Assembly: GCA_001870995.2 (NCBI GenBank)
Contig: MLAV02000006.1
Span: 124,001-188,000 of the forward strand
Reading direction: 5' to 3'
DNA from: Chitinophaga sp. CB10
Lineage (GTDB): Bacteria; Bacteroidota; Bacteroidia; Chitinophagales; Chitinophagaceae
Length of the DNA stretch: 64,000 nucleotides
In this document: positions 8,463 through 17,637 of the stretch, one piece after another
Position numbering within the stretch: the first letter of the stretch is position 1
How the letters are laid out: every line of letters begins with the position of its first letter
The notes under the pieces: generated by a model
Databases searched by the model: none
What the model was told of the DNA's origin: nothing
The model's input: the letters and a program-made list of their open reading frames with translations, nothing else
Position numbers and translations under genes: made by a program

Positions 8463-9611
8463 ATGAACGATACTGACTTCAAAATATTATTTCAAAAATA
8501 CCTGGATGATGCCATCACGCCGGAAGAAATGCAGCTTTTACAGCAGCAGCTACGGTCGCATTACCCAACCGCGGCAATAGAAGAGCTGTGGGAAACCACG
8601 CTGCAAACGCCCTATACGGGCCCGCGCAGCAGTCCGGCGCAACTGGCCGCCCTGTACGGCAACGTAAAGCCGGGAGGGAAGGTAGCTGCCATGAAATGGA
8701 GAAAGCGCCTCCCGTATGCCGCCGCCATACTGGTTTTGGTTACTGCGGGCTCGCTCTGGTATTACCAAAGCGCGCAGCGCCTGCCGCATACGCCCACCGC
8801 AACGGCTATACAACAACCGGTAATGCCGGCTACGGGTACGGTAACGCTCACCCTCGCCGATGGCAGCATCGTAAAAGTGGATAGCCTGGGCAACCAGACC
8901 ATCCGCCAGGCGGGCGCCCGCATCAGCAAAGCCGGCAACGAGCTGGTATATGCCAGCGGTAACGCCGCCGCCAACGGTACCAATACCCTGACTACGCCCA
9001 GGGGTCGCCAGTTCCAGCTCAAGCTGCCGGATGGCACACGGGTATGGCTAAACGCTGCCAGCTCCCTCAGCTATCCCACGGCTTTCACCGGGCCGCAACG
9101 GAAAGTAACCGTTACCGGCGAGGCCTATTTCGAGGTAGCGCCCAACCCGCAGCAGCCCTTTGTGGTAGCCACTGCCAGGTCGGTGGTGGAAGTATTGGGC
9201 ACCCGCTTTAACATCCGCGCCTACGAAGCGGCCAGCCAGATCAGCACCACCCTGGTAGACGGCGCCGTACGCGTATCGGCGGATCAAAAGGGGATCAGCC
9301 CCGTAGTGCTGAAACCCGGTCAGGTATCCATACTAACCGCTACGCAGATGTTGGTCGATAAAGCCGATACTGATAAAACATTGGCATGGAAAAACGGCTA
9401 TTTCAATTTTGACGGAGCCACCCTGCAACAGGTATTGAATGAATTACAACGATGGTATGATATAGACGTAGTATATGAAGGAAATGTAAAAAATATCCGC
9501 TTTGGCGGCGAGTTAAGCAGGAGCAAAAGCCTGGGCCAGATAATAACAGCACTGAAGGACAATGAAGTGCACTTCCGTTTGGAGGGCAACAAGCTGACAG
9601 TTTTGCCGTAA
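8463..9611 (+). CDS. FecR-family anti-sigma factor (uptake locus 1)
   Basis: 382 residues. A cytoplasmic N-terminal sigma-binding part (1-80), one membrane segment (LPYAAAILVLVTAGSLWYY, about 82-101), a FecR domain (about 175-272, including LPDGTRVWLNAASSLSYPTAF and GEAYFEVA) and a C-terminal DUF4974/STN-like domain (about 313-382). It should hold the ECF factor inactive and receive a signal from the STN domain of the SusC protein in the periplasm. It sits between its sigma and SusC genes in the usual order. Confidence 0.93.
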   Translation: MNDTDFKILFQKYLDDAITPEEMQLLQQQLRSHYPTAAIEELWETTLQTPYTGPRSSPAQLAALYGNVKPGGKVAAMKWRKRLPYAAAILVLVTAGSLWYYQSAQRLPHTPTATAIQQPVMPATGTVTLTLADGSIVKVDSLGNQTIRQAGARISKAGNELVYASGNAAANGTNTLTTPRGRQFQLKLPDGTRVWLNAASSLSYPTAFTGPQRKVTVTGEAYFEVAPNPQQPFVVATARSVVEVLGTRFNIRAYEAASQISTTLVDGAVRVSADQKGISPVVLKPGQVSILTATQMLVDKADTDKTLAWKNGYFNFDGATLQQVLNELQRWYDIDVVYEGNVKNIRFGGELSRSKSLGQIITALKDNEVHFRLEGNKLTVLP

Positions 9612-9712
9612 GAGGTCAACAACATACTATTTATTACTTACAGCACGGAACGCCGGCATAACGCCGGTAAGGAAACTTTTTGCTTACTACTCACCAAAAT
9701 CAGGAGGAGATT

Positions 9713-9721
9713 ATGAATTAA
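9713..9721 (+). other. Two-codon upstream ORF with a perfect Shine-Dalgarno
   Basis: AGGAGG at 9702-9707 lies 5 bp before ATG AAT TAA (9713-9721). Such a strong ribosome site is unusual here, since most genes in the window lack one. It is about 120 bp upstream of the SusC start and just before the hairpin at 9753-9784, so it may be a start-stop leader that controls SusC. Confidence 0.35.
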
Positions 9722-9752
9722 ACACCAACTATTACATCCGTGCCGCTAAAAA

Positions 9753-9784
9753 AGGGCCGCAGGTGTTTGCACCACCCCGGCCCT
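9753..9784 (+). promoter_or_regulatory. Hairpin in the SusC leader
   Basis: Outer stem AGGGCCG (9753-9759) with CGGCCCT (9778-9784) and an inner GGTG/CACC stem around a TTTG loop. No T-run follows, so it is not a simple terminator; a regulatory RNA structure in the 228-bp gap between FecR and SusC is more likely. Confidence 0.5.
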
Positions 9785-9839
9785 GACGTGGCGGACACTT
9801 TCTGACCGTTGAGGAAGTCATTTATTTATCAACCACACA

Positions 9840-12800
9840 ATGCAAGTTATGCAAAAATCTGCGATGTGGCGAGGGAATGCTATGTCCGGCCAGCAGTCAT
9901 GGCCGGCGTCAGCAGCGAAATTCCGGAAGCCTTACTTTAAAAAATCGTTAGTCATGAAACTAACCGCTTCCTTTTTTCTGACCGCCGCTTTTATGAGCGC
10001 CCAGGCGATGGGCTATAGCCAGTCCATCAGTTTTTCGGCCAACAATGTACCTTTACAGCGTCTCTTCCCGGTGATCAAACAACAAACCGGCTACGTAGTG
10101 TTCTACAACCAGGAGTTACTGGCAGATGTCAAACCGGTAACCGTACACGCGCAAAACCAGCCGCTGGCCGAGTTTCTGGCCAACGTCCTGAAAGACCAGC
10201 CACTCAATTTCCGTATAGACGGAAAGGATATCATCTTCTCCCGCAAGCCCATGGTGCTCATCCCGGAAGCTATTGCCGCCATCATCAAAGGAAAGGTGAC
10301 GGATGAGAACGGGAACCCGCTGCCCGGCGCCACCATCCGCGTCAAAGGCGGTAATGCCACCGCCAGCACGGATGGCAACGGGGAGTTCACCCTTAAAAAT
10401 GCGCCGGCAAATGCGACCATCATCATTTCCTATATCGGTTATAAACCGCTGGAAATAACGACGGACGGCACTTCCGTTAACGTGCGCATGGAGCCGGCCG
10501 CCGCTGCGCTGGCACAGGTAATGGTCACCGGTTACCAGTCCATCTCCAGGGAAAGGGCCACCGGCGCCTTCTCCACCGTCAGCAACGATGTGCTGAGCCG
10601 CCGCCCCACCTCCAACCTCTCCAGCGCCCTGCAGGGCCTCGTAGCCGGTATGCAAACGAAGGAGAACGAGGATGGCAGCATGGACCTCCTGATCCGTGGC
10701 AACACCTCCCTGTACGGGGATCGCAGGCCACTCGTCGTAGTAGACGGATTCCCCGTGTCGACCAGCAACTTTTCGGATATCAACCCCAATGACGTGGAAT
10801 CCGTAACAGTGCTGAAAGACGCAGCGGCAGCCTCCATCTGGGGCGCCAGGTCCGCCAACGGCGTCATCGTCATCACCACCAAAAAATCCAAAAGCGCCGG
10901 CAAGCTGCAGGTAGATGCTTCCGCTTTCACGCGCATCTCCCGCATGGCGGACCTGGATCAGCTCATGACCCAGGCCAGCTCCGCGGATTTCGTAGCCTAC
11001 GAAAAACTGGCGTATAAAAATAACTGGGTGTTCTCTCCCTACGCAGGTGGCTTCAGCGATATTGTAAACTCGCTGACCCTGGCGCAGGAACTGATTTACG
11101 GCAACCGGGACGGGTTGATTAGCGAACAGGCCATGAACGCCGGGCTCGACAGCCTCAGCAAAATCAACAACCGCGGGCAGCTCCGCGACCTGCTCATGCA
11201 ACGGGCCGTGCTCAATCAATACAACGTCAGCATCCGCAGCGGCGGCGAAAGGTCTAAAACCTACGCCTCCATTATGTACGAAAACAATAAAGGCAACTTC
11301 CAAAAAAACAGTTACGACCGCTATATCCTCAACCTGCAAAATGATTTCCGGCTGGCGAAGTTTGCCGAATTCACCATCGGTGCTAACCTGCAGTACCGCA
11401 AGGCGGAAACCAGCGGCGCTACGGTGTCCGAACTGGAAGGGTTATCGCCCTACGAAACCCTCCTTAACCCGGATGGTTCCTACAGCGTAAACCTGAACAC
11501 TTTTAACCGCGAGCAGCTGAAACATATCCCGTCCGCTAAATTCCCGTACAGCAACTGGTCCTATAACCTGCTGCAGGATGTACGGGGCCGCAGGCTCACC
11601 AACGAAAGCCTGAACGCGCGCATCCAGGCGGGATTGAAGCTGCGCCTTATGAAAGGCCTCACGTTCGACTCCCGCGTGCAGTACGAACGTAACCGGATTG
11701 ATTATGCGGACTATTACGACGAGTCTACCTTTTACGTTCGCAGTCTTGTCAACCGCATGACGGAATACAATACAAACACCGGCGCCACCGGCAAATCGTA
11801 TATCCCTAAGGGTGGTATCCTTAAGCCGCATAGAATAGGGGATAAAGACGTCAGCCGTAGTGATGTGGAAAGCTTCCTGCTGCGTAATCAATTCAATTTC
11901 GACCGCTCGTTCCGCCGCAGGCACGCCGTCTCCGCGATAGCGGGTATGGAAATTTCCCAATATACCACCAACACTTTAGCGAGCCCTTATGCCTACGGCT
12001 ATTCCGCCGATAAACTGCAGGCAACGGTGCCGCCTTATGGCTACGGTGGTTCCCTGTCACCCATCACCGATTTTACCGGCTATCCCACCACTATAGCAGG
12101 CGCCAACCCGGTGTTCGGCTGGCAGAAGGATAAATATGTTTCTTTCTACAGCAACGCTTCCTATACCTATAACTACCGGTATTCGATTTCGGGAAGTATC
12201 CGAAGCGACGCTTCCAACTTCATTACAGACAATCCGCGCCTACGCTGGTCGCCGCTTTGGTCCCTCGGCGCAAAATGGAACCTGAAAGAGGAAGATTTCG
12301 TGAACCGCCACAAAAATATCGACCGGCTGGAACTGCGCCTTACCTACGGTAAAAATGGGAATGTGGAACGCTCTACCTCCACGCAGGCGTTGCTGAATGT
12401 GGGCAGCAGCCTAAATACCAGCACCGGCACCATCACAGCTTCCGTGGCCAACAACGGTAACCCGGGCCTGCGCTGGGAAAAAACAACCACCACCAACCTG
12501 GGTATCGATTACGCATTCTTCGGCAATAAGCTCTTCGGCTCCGTAGATGTGTACAATAAAGTAGGGGACGGCATCATCGGCAATATTGCGCTGCCGGCGG
12601 CTACTGGTACCACTTTGCAGAAGTTCAACAATGCCGGTATCACCAACCGCGGTATAGAAGTAAGCCTGGGCGCAAACGTGCAGATACCGCATACGCCTGT
12701 ACGCTATTCTACTACCGTTACCTATGCGTATAACCGTAACCGTATTAACAGCTTATATAATCCATTGTTGTACACCTACCAGATACTGGATGGCGCTTTC

Positions 12801-13451
12801 GTGGAAGGCCGCCCGGTGAACTCTCTCTATTCGTTTTCCTATGCAGGTATGATCAATGGCGTGCCGCACGTGGTGGGGCCTAAAGGAGCGCCGTTCAGCT
12901 TCAACGACGTATCCCTGTACAACACCGCGCTGGGCCTGCCTTTCCTGAATTATGAAGGCACAACCACGCCGCCGCATACACTGGGCTGGGTCAATACTCT
13001 CCAGGTGAAGAACTTCACCCTCACGGCAATTTTTACGGGTAAAATGGGCGGCGTGTTCCGTAACCAAACGTTCTACTACCCGACTATGGTCGGCTCCGGG
13101 AAACTGTCCGTCAACCGCTGGGTGAAGGATGTGATGAACGGGGATCCCAACATCCCGGGCTTTGCGCGGCCGAATGAGCCTAAGCTCTACCTGTGGGACA
13201 GGTACGCGCCTTTCCTCAGTTCCCTGGTGGAAAGCTCTTCCTACATCGAGTGTAAGGAACTGACGCTGGAATACGCGCTCTCCCGCAAGGTGGCCAATGC
13301 CATCCACCTGGCCAACGCCAAAGCGTTTATCCAGTCCCGTGACCTCGGCCTCATCTGGGCGGCGAACAAAAACCGCTACAACCCTGACTGGCTGCCGGGT
13401 ACCAACCGGCCGTTGCAAACTTATACCATTGGCGTAAACCTTCAATTCTAA
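9840..13451 (+). CDS. SusC-type TonB-linked outer membrane receptor with STN domain
   Basis: 1203 residues from 9840. The signal peptide (MKLTASFFLTAAFMSAQAMG) begins at residue 39, so the true start may be 9954. The mature protein has an STN secretin/TonB signalling domain (about 65-130), a carboxypeptidase-regulatory-like beta domain (IKGKVTDENGNPLPGATIRVKGG, about 148-220), a TonB plug with the SusC signature VVVDGFPV ... LKDAAAASIWGARSANGVIVITTKK, and a long beta-barrel ending in aromatic NLQF. It imports an oligomeric nutrient with the adjacent SusD and signals to FecR. Substrate not predictable. Confidence 0.93.
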   Translation: MQVMQKSAMWRGNAMSGQQSWPASAAKFRKPYFKKSLVMKLTASFFLTAAFMSAQAMGYSQSISFSANNVPLQRLFPVIKQQTGYVVFYNQELLADVKPVTVHAQNQPLAEFLANVLKDQPLNFRIDGKDIIFSRKPMVLIPEAIAAIIKGKVTDENGNPLPGATIRVKGGNATASTDGNGEFTLKNAPANATIIISYIGYKPLEITTDGTSVNVRMEPAAAALAQVMVTGYQSISRERATGAFSTVSNDVLSRRPTSNLSSALQGLVAGMQTKENEDGSMDLLIRGNTSLYGDRRPLVVVDGFPVSTSNFSDINPNDVESVTVLKDAAAASIWGARSANGVIVITTKKSKSAGKLQVDASAFTRISRMADLDQLMTQASSADFVAYEKLAYKNNWVFSPYAGGFSDIVNSLTLAQELIYGNRDGLISEQAMNAGLDSLSKINNRGQLRDLLMQRAVLNQYNVSIRSGGERSKTYASIMYENNKGNFQKNSYDRYILNLQNDFRLAKFAEFTIGANLQYRKAETSGATVSELEGLSPYETLLNPDGSYSVNLNTFNREQLKHIPSAKFPYSNWSYNLLQDVRGRRLTNESLNARIQAGLKLRLMKGLTFDSRVQYERNRIDYADYYDESTFYVRSLVNRMTEYNTNTGATGKSYIPKGGILKPHRIGDKDVSRSDVESFLLRNQFNFDRSFRRRHAVSAIAGMEISQYTTNTLASPYAYGYSADKLQATVPPYGYGGSLSPITDFTGYPTTIAGANPVFGWQKDKYVSFYSNASYTYNYRYSISGSIRSDASNFITDNPRLRWSPLWSLGAKWNLKEEDFVNRHKNIDRLELRLTYGKNGNVERSTSTQALLNVGSSLNTSTGTITASVANNGNPGLRWEKTTTTNLGIDYAFFGNKLFGSVDVYNKVGDGIIGNIALPAATGTTLQKFNNAGITNRGIEVSLGANVQIPHTPVRYSTTVTYAYNRNRINSLYNPLLYTYQILDGAFVEGRPVNSLYSFSYAGMINGVPHVVGPKGAPFSFNDVSLYNTALGLPFLNYEGTTTPPHTLGWVNTLQVKNFTLTAIFTGKMGGVFRNQTFYYPTMVGSGKLSVNRWVKDVMNGDPNIPGFARPNEPKLYLWDRYAPFLSSLVESSSYIECKELTLEYALSRKVANAIHLANAKAFIQSRDLGLIWAANKNRYNPDWLPGTNRPLQTYTIGVNLQF

Positions 13452-13457
13452 CCTGAA

Positions 13458-14924
13458 ATGACGATGAAGATGAAAAAAACAGCATGGATCATGGCCGCGG
13501 CAATCGCGCTGGCAGGCTGTAAAAAATATCTGGCGGAAGAGCCGAACAAACAGGTAAGTATCAAAACGGTTTCCCAGCTGGAAGCGCTGGTAGACAATGC
13601 GCCGCTGTTTGCATACGAAACCAACCAAACGGCCAGCTTCTCCACGGATGACTATGAAATCAGCCGTAACCTCTACCGCCTCAATCCCGGCGCTTTCAGT
13701 TTCAACAGCCTGCAATATTATATCAACAGCGTGGACGGCGTGGCCAGCCTCGCCTCCGATGATTTGTGGAATGGGGAATACAAGAAGATTTTCACCGCCA
13801 ACCTCGTCCTGGATAATATCGATAAAGTAACGGGCGACGATGCTACCCGCGCCCGCGTAAAGGCGGACGCCCATTTTATCCGCGCCATGTCCTACTGGAC
13901 GCTCGCTAACTATTACTGCGCGCCGTACGCGGAGGCTAACCTGCAGTCGCTTGGACTGCCGCTCAAGAAAACCATTGAATACACCGAAAGCCTGCAACGC
14001 GCCACCCTGAAGGAAACGTACGACTTCATCCTGGCCGATATCGCAGAAGCGGAAAAAGTAGCGTACGATGAGGTGGACCCACGCAGGGCCTGGCGCGTGA
14101 GTAAAAAAGCCATCGCAGCTTTCCGCAGCAGGTATTTCCTCTTTACGGGCGATTATCCGAAGGCGGTACAGCAGGCGGACCTCGCACTGCAATCATCCGT
14201 CGTGAAGCTGGTGGATTTTAAAACCATCAAGCCGGGCGTTTCCCGGAACTATAGCAACCCGGCCGCCACGCTGCAATACAGCGAGCTGTTCACCTGGTCC
14301 GCTCAGAACTTCCTCTACTGGAAGGAGATGTATTACAGCCGCTATACCTACAACCGCTCCTGGTACGCGCCCAGCGCTTCGCTGATCAACAGTTACGATG
14401 CGGCAAACGACCTCCGTTATAAACTCCTGTTTATCCCCAACGGCGGCCGCGAGTTTTCCATTGTAACGCCGGCGACTACACGCTATACTTTCTTTAACAC
14501 CGGTTATTACGCGCCGGCAGGCTTTACCCGCGCGGAAGTGCTGCTGAATAAGGCGGAAGCGCTGGCCAGGCAGGGGAATGCCGGCGGCGCCATGGATGCG
14601 GTGAACATCCTCCGAGCCAGCCGCCTGGTCAACTATACGCCTTTAACCGCCAACGGTAAGGATGATGCCATTAAACAGGTGCTGGCCGAGAGAAGGAGAG
14701 AGCTGCCGTTTACCATGCGCTGGTACGATATCCGCCGGTTCAGCGTGAACGAGTACACCGGGGATGAAATCAGCGTGGTGCGCGACTTCTATAACATGAC
14801 CGCCACCGGCATCGACGTTAATACGCCGAAGACGTACACCCTGGATGCAAAGCGGATGCTGGTGCCGATCAACACCGTTGAGATCAACAGCAGTAACGGT
14901 CAGATTCTCCAAAACCCATATTAA
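13458..14924 (+). CDS. SusD/RagB-family nutrient-binding lipoprotein
   Basis: 488 residues. A lipoprotein signal with lipobox ALAGC leads into a SusD-like TPR-helical protein: the SAVQALVDN-like N-terminus, ADAHFIRAMSYWTLANYY and the C-terminal block VLAERRRELPFTMRWYDIRRF are typical. It lies 6 bp after SusC, in one operon. It should sit on the cell surface as the lid of the SusC barrel. Confidence 0.92.
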   Translation: MTMKMKKTAWIMAAAIALAGCKKYLAEEPNKQVSIKTVSQLEALVDNAPLFAYETNQTASFSTDDYEISRNLYRLNPGAFSFNSLQYYINSVDGVASLASDDLWNGEYKKIFTANLVLDNIDKVTGDDATRARVKADAHFIRAMSYWTLANYYCAPYAEANLQSLGLPLKKTIEYTESLQRATLKETYDFILADIAEAEKVAYDEVDPRRAWRVSKKAIAAFRSRYFLFTGDYPKAVQQADLALQSSVVKLVDFKTIKPGVSRNYSNPAATLQYSELFTWSAQNFLYWKEMYYSRYTYNRSWYAPSASLINSYDAANDLRYKLLFIPNGGREFSIVTPATTRYTFFNTGYYAPAGFTRAEVLLNKAEALARQGNAGGAMDAVNILRASRLVNYTPLTANGKDDAIKQVLAERRRELPFTMRWYDIRRFSVNEYTGDEISVVRDFYNMTATGIDVNTPKTYTLDAKRMLVPINTVEINSSNGQILQNPY

Positions 14925-14945
14925 AAACATAAAAGCAAAACAACC

Positions 14946-16460
14946 ATGCATAAAATAATTGCACTGGCCCTCGCCGGCAGCCTCGTGTCGGGGTTGGTTT
15001 TTGGGCAGAAGAAAAAAGACAAGCCGGAGGTAAGCCTCGCGGAGCTGAAAAAGCTGGCGGCCGCAGTGGCGGCGCATCCGGACAGTCTTTCCTATCATGA
15101 AGCGTTCATCCGGAGTATCGGTATCAACAACCCCGCTGTAGTGGTACAGTACCAGAAATGGATGAAGCAATTCCCTAAAAATCCAAATGTACCGTATGCG
15201 CTGGCAGCGGCCTACCTCGATGAAGAAAGCCCGAAAGCCAAGCCCTACCTGGAAAAAACCGTGGCGCTCGATTCCACCTACGTAGAAGCCTGGGGCGGTT
15301 TATGGATGGATGCCCAGCGCTGGGGTAAATTCGAGGAAGGCACGGAATACCTACGCAAAGCCACAGAGGCGGATCCGAATAATGCCCAATACGCGTTCTA
15401 CTATGCGGAAGGTATGCGGGAAAAAGACCCCGCCAAACACGAAGCCATGATACTGGACGTGGCCAGGCGCTTTCCCAATCATGATCGTGGCGCGCAGGCG
15501 CTCTACTGGCTGGCCGTCCGCGGTAAGGGAACTGCTTACCAGCTGAAGATTTTTGAACTGCTGAAAAACAGCTATGACCCGGCTAAATTCAGCTGGTCAT
15601 CCAGCGGTATGAGCAGTTACTACAACCTCCTGTTAGAGGAAGATGCAGCAAAAGCAGTGACGCTGGCCAACGAGATGGCGGAAAAAATACCGGATGATAA
15701 AAAAGGCTGGGAGAGCAAAGCCGCTACTGCCAAAGCCATAGTAGCCGCTAATCAGCTGATAGCCGCCGGCGATGGTCCGGCTGCGCTGACGCAGCTGAAC
15801 ACCGTGAACCTGCCCTGGTATAGCACTGCGAAAGAATACGTGGTGTTACGGAAAGCCGCCGCCCTGGCACTTCGCAGCAAAAGCGCCGCGTACGACAGCC
15901 TGCTGGTTGAATTCCGGAAAAACCCGGGTACTAAACTGTATCAAGGTATGCTGGGCTATGGTCAGCAACTGGGCAAATCCGCTGCGCAGGTGGGTAACGA
16001 AACCTGGCAACGCCTGCAGGACTCCGCCAAACAAGCGACTGATTTTAGCCTGAGGAACTACTTCACCAACAAGCCGGCCTCCCTGGCGGATTATAAAGGT
16101 AAAGTAGTGCTGCTGACCTACTGGTTCCCCGGCTGCGGCCCCTGCAGAGGAGAGTTTCCGCATTTCGAAAATGTCATCCGAAAATACAAGGGGCAACCCG
16201 TGGATTACGTAGGCATCAACATCGTATCCGAACAGAATGATTACGTGTTGCCGTTCCTGAAAGGCAGCGGTTACAGCTTTACCCCCCTGGAAGATCAGCC
16301 AGGCAGAAACAAGGGCAACCTGAACAACGGCCAGGCAGCCCCGGTGAACTTCCTGCTGGATCAGCAGGGGAGGATCATCTTCCGGAACTTCCGGATAGAC
16401 GGCAGTAATGAAGATCAGCTGGAACTGATGATCAACCTGGTGCTGAAACATGAAGCCTGA
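14946..16460 (+). CDS. TPR plus thioredoxin-like (TlpA) protein
   Basis: 504 residues with a signal peptide (ALALAGSLVSGLVFG). Residues about 35-340 are helical repeats of the TPR type; the last 140 residues form a TlpA/AhpC-like thioredoxin fold with the redox motif CGPC (near residue 396, in WFPGCGPCRGEFPHF). It is likely a periplasmic thiol oxidoreductase. Such genes often follow SusC/SusD pairs in Chitinophagaceae. Spacing of 21 bp to SusD suggests one operon. Confidence 0.85.
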   Translation: MHKIIALALAGSLVSGLVFGQKKKDKPEVSLAELKKLAAAVAAHPDSLSYHEAFIRSIGINNPAVVVQYQKWMKQFPKNPNVPYALAAAYLDEESPKAKPYLEKTVALDSTYVEAWGGLWMDAQRWGKFEEGTEYLRKATEADPNNAQYAFYYAEGMREKDPAKHEAMILDVARRFPNHDRGAQALYWLAVRGKGTAYQLKIFELLKNSYDPAKFSWSSSGMSSYYNLLLEEDAAKAVTLANEMAEKIPDDKKGWESKAATAKAIVAANQLIAAGDGPAALTQLNTVNLPWYSTAKEYVVLRKAAALALRSKSAAYDSLLVEFRKNPGTKLYQGMLGYGQQLGKSAAQVGNETWQRLQDSAKQATDFSLRNYFTNKPASLADYKGKVVLLTYWFPGCGPCRGEFPHFENVIRKYKGQPVDYVGINIVSEQNDYVLPFLKGSGYSFTPLEDQPGRNKGNLNNGQAAPVNFLLDQQGRIIFRNFRIDGSNEDQLELMINLVLKHEA

Positions 16461-16470
16461 TAAATCTTAT

Positions 16471-16506
16471 CAACCCTTGTACGCCGGCAATGGCGTACAA
16501 GGGTTG
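16471..16506. terminator. Strong hairpin between convergent genes
   Basis: A perfect 15-bp stem (16471-16485 with 16492-16506), 6-base loop. There is no clean T-run on either side, but its place between the stop codons of two converging genes argues for a shared, bidirectional terminator. Confidence 0.7.
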
Positions 16507-16508
16507 TG

Positions 16509-16892
16509 CTATTGCTCGCAGGCGCATGCGGACGCCTGATCCAGGAATTCCCGGTGCTGCCGGCCCCAGGTTTCCAGGGAAATTAAGATGGGAATTAGTT
16601 TTTTCCCGCTCTCCGATAATTCGTATTCCACTCTTGGCGGCACTTCCGCATATACTTTACGCAGCACCAGTTTATGCTGCTCCATCTTCCTCAATTGCAA
16701 GGTCAGCATCCGCTCAGTAATCGCCGGTATCTTTTTGCGGAGCTCTCCAAACCGCATCTTGCCGGCGGATAGGTGGCAACAGATCACCAATGTCCATCGG
16801 CCGCCGAGCATCATGGCCGCATATACCTCCGCACATTCGGCCAGCTGTAATTTATTCTCGTAGTTAGTGGATGTTTTCTTAATACGGGTCAT
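16509..16892 (-). CDS. HxlR-family transcriptional regulator
   Basis: 127 residues from the ATG at 16892 (MTRIKKTSTNYENK). The frame runs open further upstream, but that part overlaps the divergent gene and looks non-coding. A winged-helix DNA-binding domain is clear: LGGRWTLVICCHLSAGKMRFGELRKKIPAITERMLTLQL, then the wing VPPRVEYELSESGKKLIPIL. A Cys before the wHTH (AECAEVY) could be a redox or electrophile sensor, as in other HxlR/YodB proteins. It most likely represses the divergent oxidoreductase gene. Confidence 0.9.
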   Translation of the reverse strand: MTRIKKTSTNYENKLQLAECAEVYAAMMLGGRWTLVICCHLSAGKMRFGELRKKIPAITERMLTLQLRKMEQHKLVLRKVYAEVPPRVEYELSESGKKLIPILISLETWGRQHREFLDQASACACEQ

Positions 16893-16894
16893 AA

Positions 16895-16914
16895 TACTTA
16901 CATTTTTGTCAGTA
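16895..16914. promoter_or_regulatory. Candidate HxlR operator
   Basis: An inverted repeat TACT-N12-AGTA lies directly before the HxlR start and upstream of the divergent gene. Position fits an autoregulated operator; the arms are short. Confidence 0.3.
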
Positions 16915-16958
16915 CCATACATTCGGTTGCTAAGATACAAAATAGGAGGTAGTGGCTG

Positions 16959-16966
16959 TAATTTTG
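16959..16966 (+). promoter_or_regulatory. Candidate -7 box of the oxidoreductase gene
   Basis: TAATTTTG matches the Bacteroidota TAnnTTTG box, 29 bp before the ATG at 16996. No good -33 box was found. Confidence 0.45.
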
Positions 16967-16995
16967 CCGTCTTGGAAGATTTCAAAACTGGTAAT

Positions 16996-17526
16996 ATGAA
17001 AACATTAGTCATTGTAGTGCATCCGGATATGGAAAAGTCAGTAGTCAATAAAGCATGGGTGGCGGCCCTGCGCCGGTATCCTGAAAAATACACCGTGCAC
17101 GACCTGTACCAGGCCTATCCGGACAAACAAATCGATGTGGCCAAAGAACAACAGCTGCTGGAAGCCCATGATAAGGTCATTTTCCAGTTTCCCTTTTACT
17201 GGTTTAACTGTCCGCCGCTGCTGAAACAATGGTTGGACGAAGTGCTGACTTACGGATGGGCTTATGGCAGCAAAAGCGGGTATAAAATGGGCGGGAAAAA
17301 AGTAGCCCTGGCCATGTCTGTTGGCGTAGCCGAGGCAGAGTATGCGCCGGGCGCAAAGTACAAATATACCCTGGCCCAGCTGACGGCCCCTTTCGAAATA
17401 ACATTTCAGTACGTACGGGCAGATTACCAGCCGCTCTTCGCCTGGTATGGCCTGGAACTGAACGCCTCTCCTGATTGGATCAGGCAGGGCGAAGCTGCAT
17501 ACCTCGCTTACCTGGAAGCGTTTTAG
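16996..17526 (+). CDS. NAD(P)H:quinone oxidoreductase / flavodoxin-like reductase
   Basis: 176 residues from the ATG at 16996; the frame is open upstream but MKTLVIVVHPDMEKS is the natural flavodoxin-like start. The fold is that of KefF/MdaB/NQO-type FMN enzymes: HP near the phosphate loop, FQFPFYWFNCPPLLKQWLDEVLTYGWAYG in the middle and a glycine-rich GGKKVALAMSVG strand. These reduce quinones or other electrophiles with NAD(P)H. Divergent pairing with an HxlR regulator is a common arrangement for electrophile or quinone stress response. Confidence 0.88.
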   Translation: MKTLVIVVHPDMEKSVVNKAWVAALRRYPEKYTVHDLYQAYPDKQIDVAKEQQLLEAHDKVIFQFPFYWFNCPPLLKQWLDEVLTYGWAYGSKSGYKMGGKKVALAMSVGVAEAEYAPGAKYKYTLAQLTAPFEITFQYVRADYQPLFAWYGLELNASPDWIRQGEAAYLAYLEAF

Positions 17527-17637
17527 GAAGGAGGCGGAGGGGTAAAAAAGTCGGATTTGTATAAAAAGAAGTCCGATTTAACCTATACCCCAGCTACCCC
17601 TCCGCTTACCTTTGCCAGGTACAGTCAAATACTTCAC

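Noticed and set aside
10116..11339. 407-codon frame on the minus strand inside SusC of locus 1
   Set aside because: Antisense to a sure gene, no recognisable domain; the same holds for the long minus-strand frames inside the other SusC genes and the giant proteins.
17540..17580. Paired TCGGA/TCCGA elements between the reductase and dehydrogenase genes
   Set aside because: Only 5 bp of inverted pairing with a 16-base gap; it also reads as a direct repeat. Too weak to call an operator.
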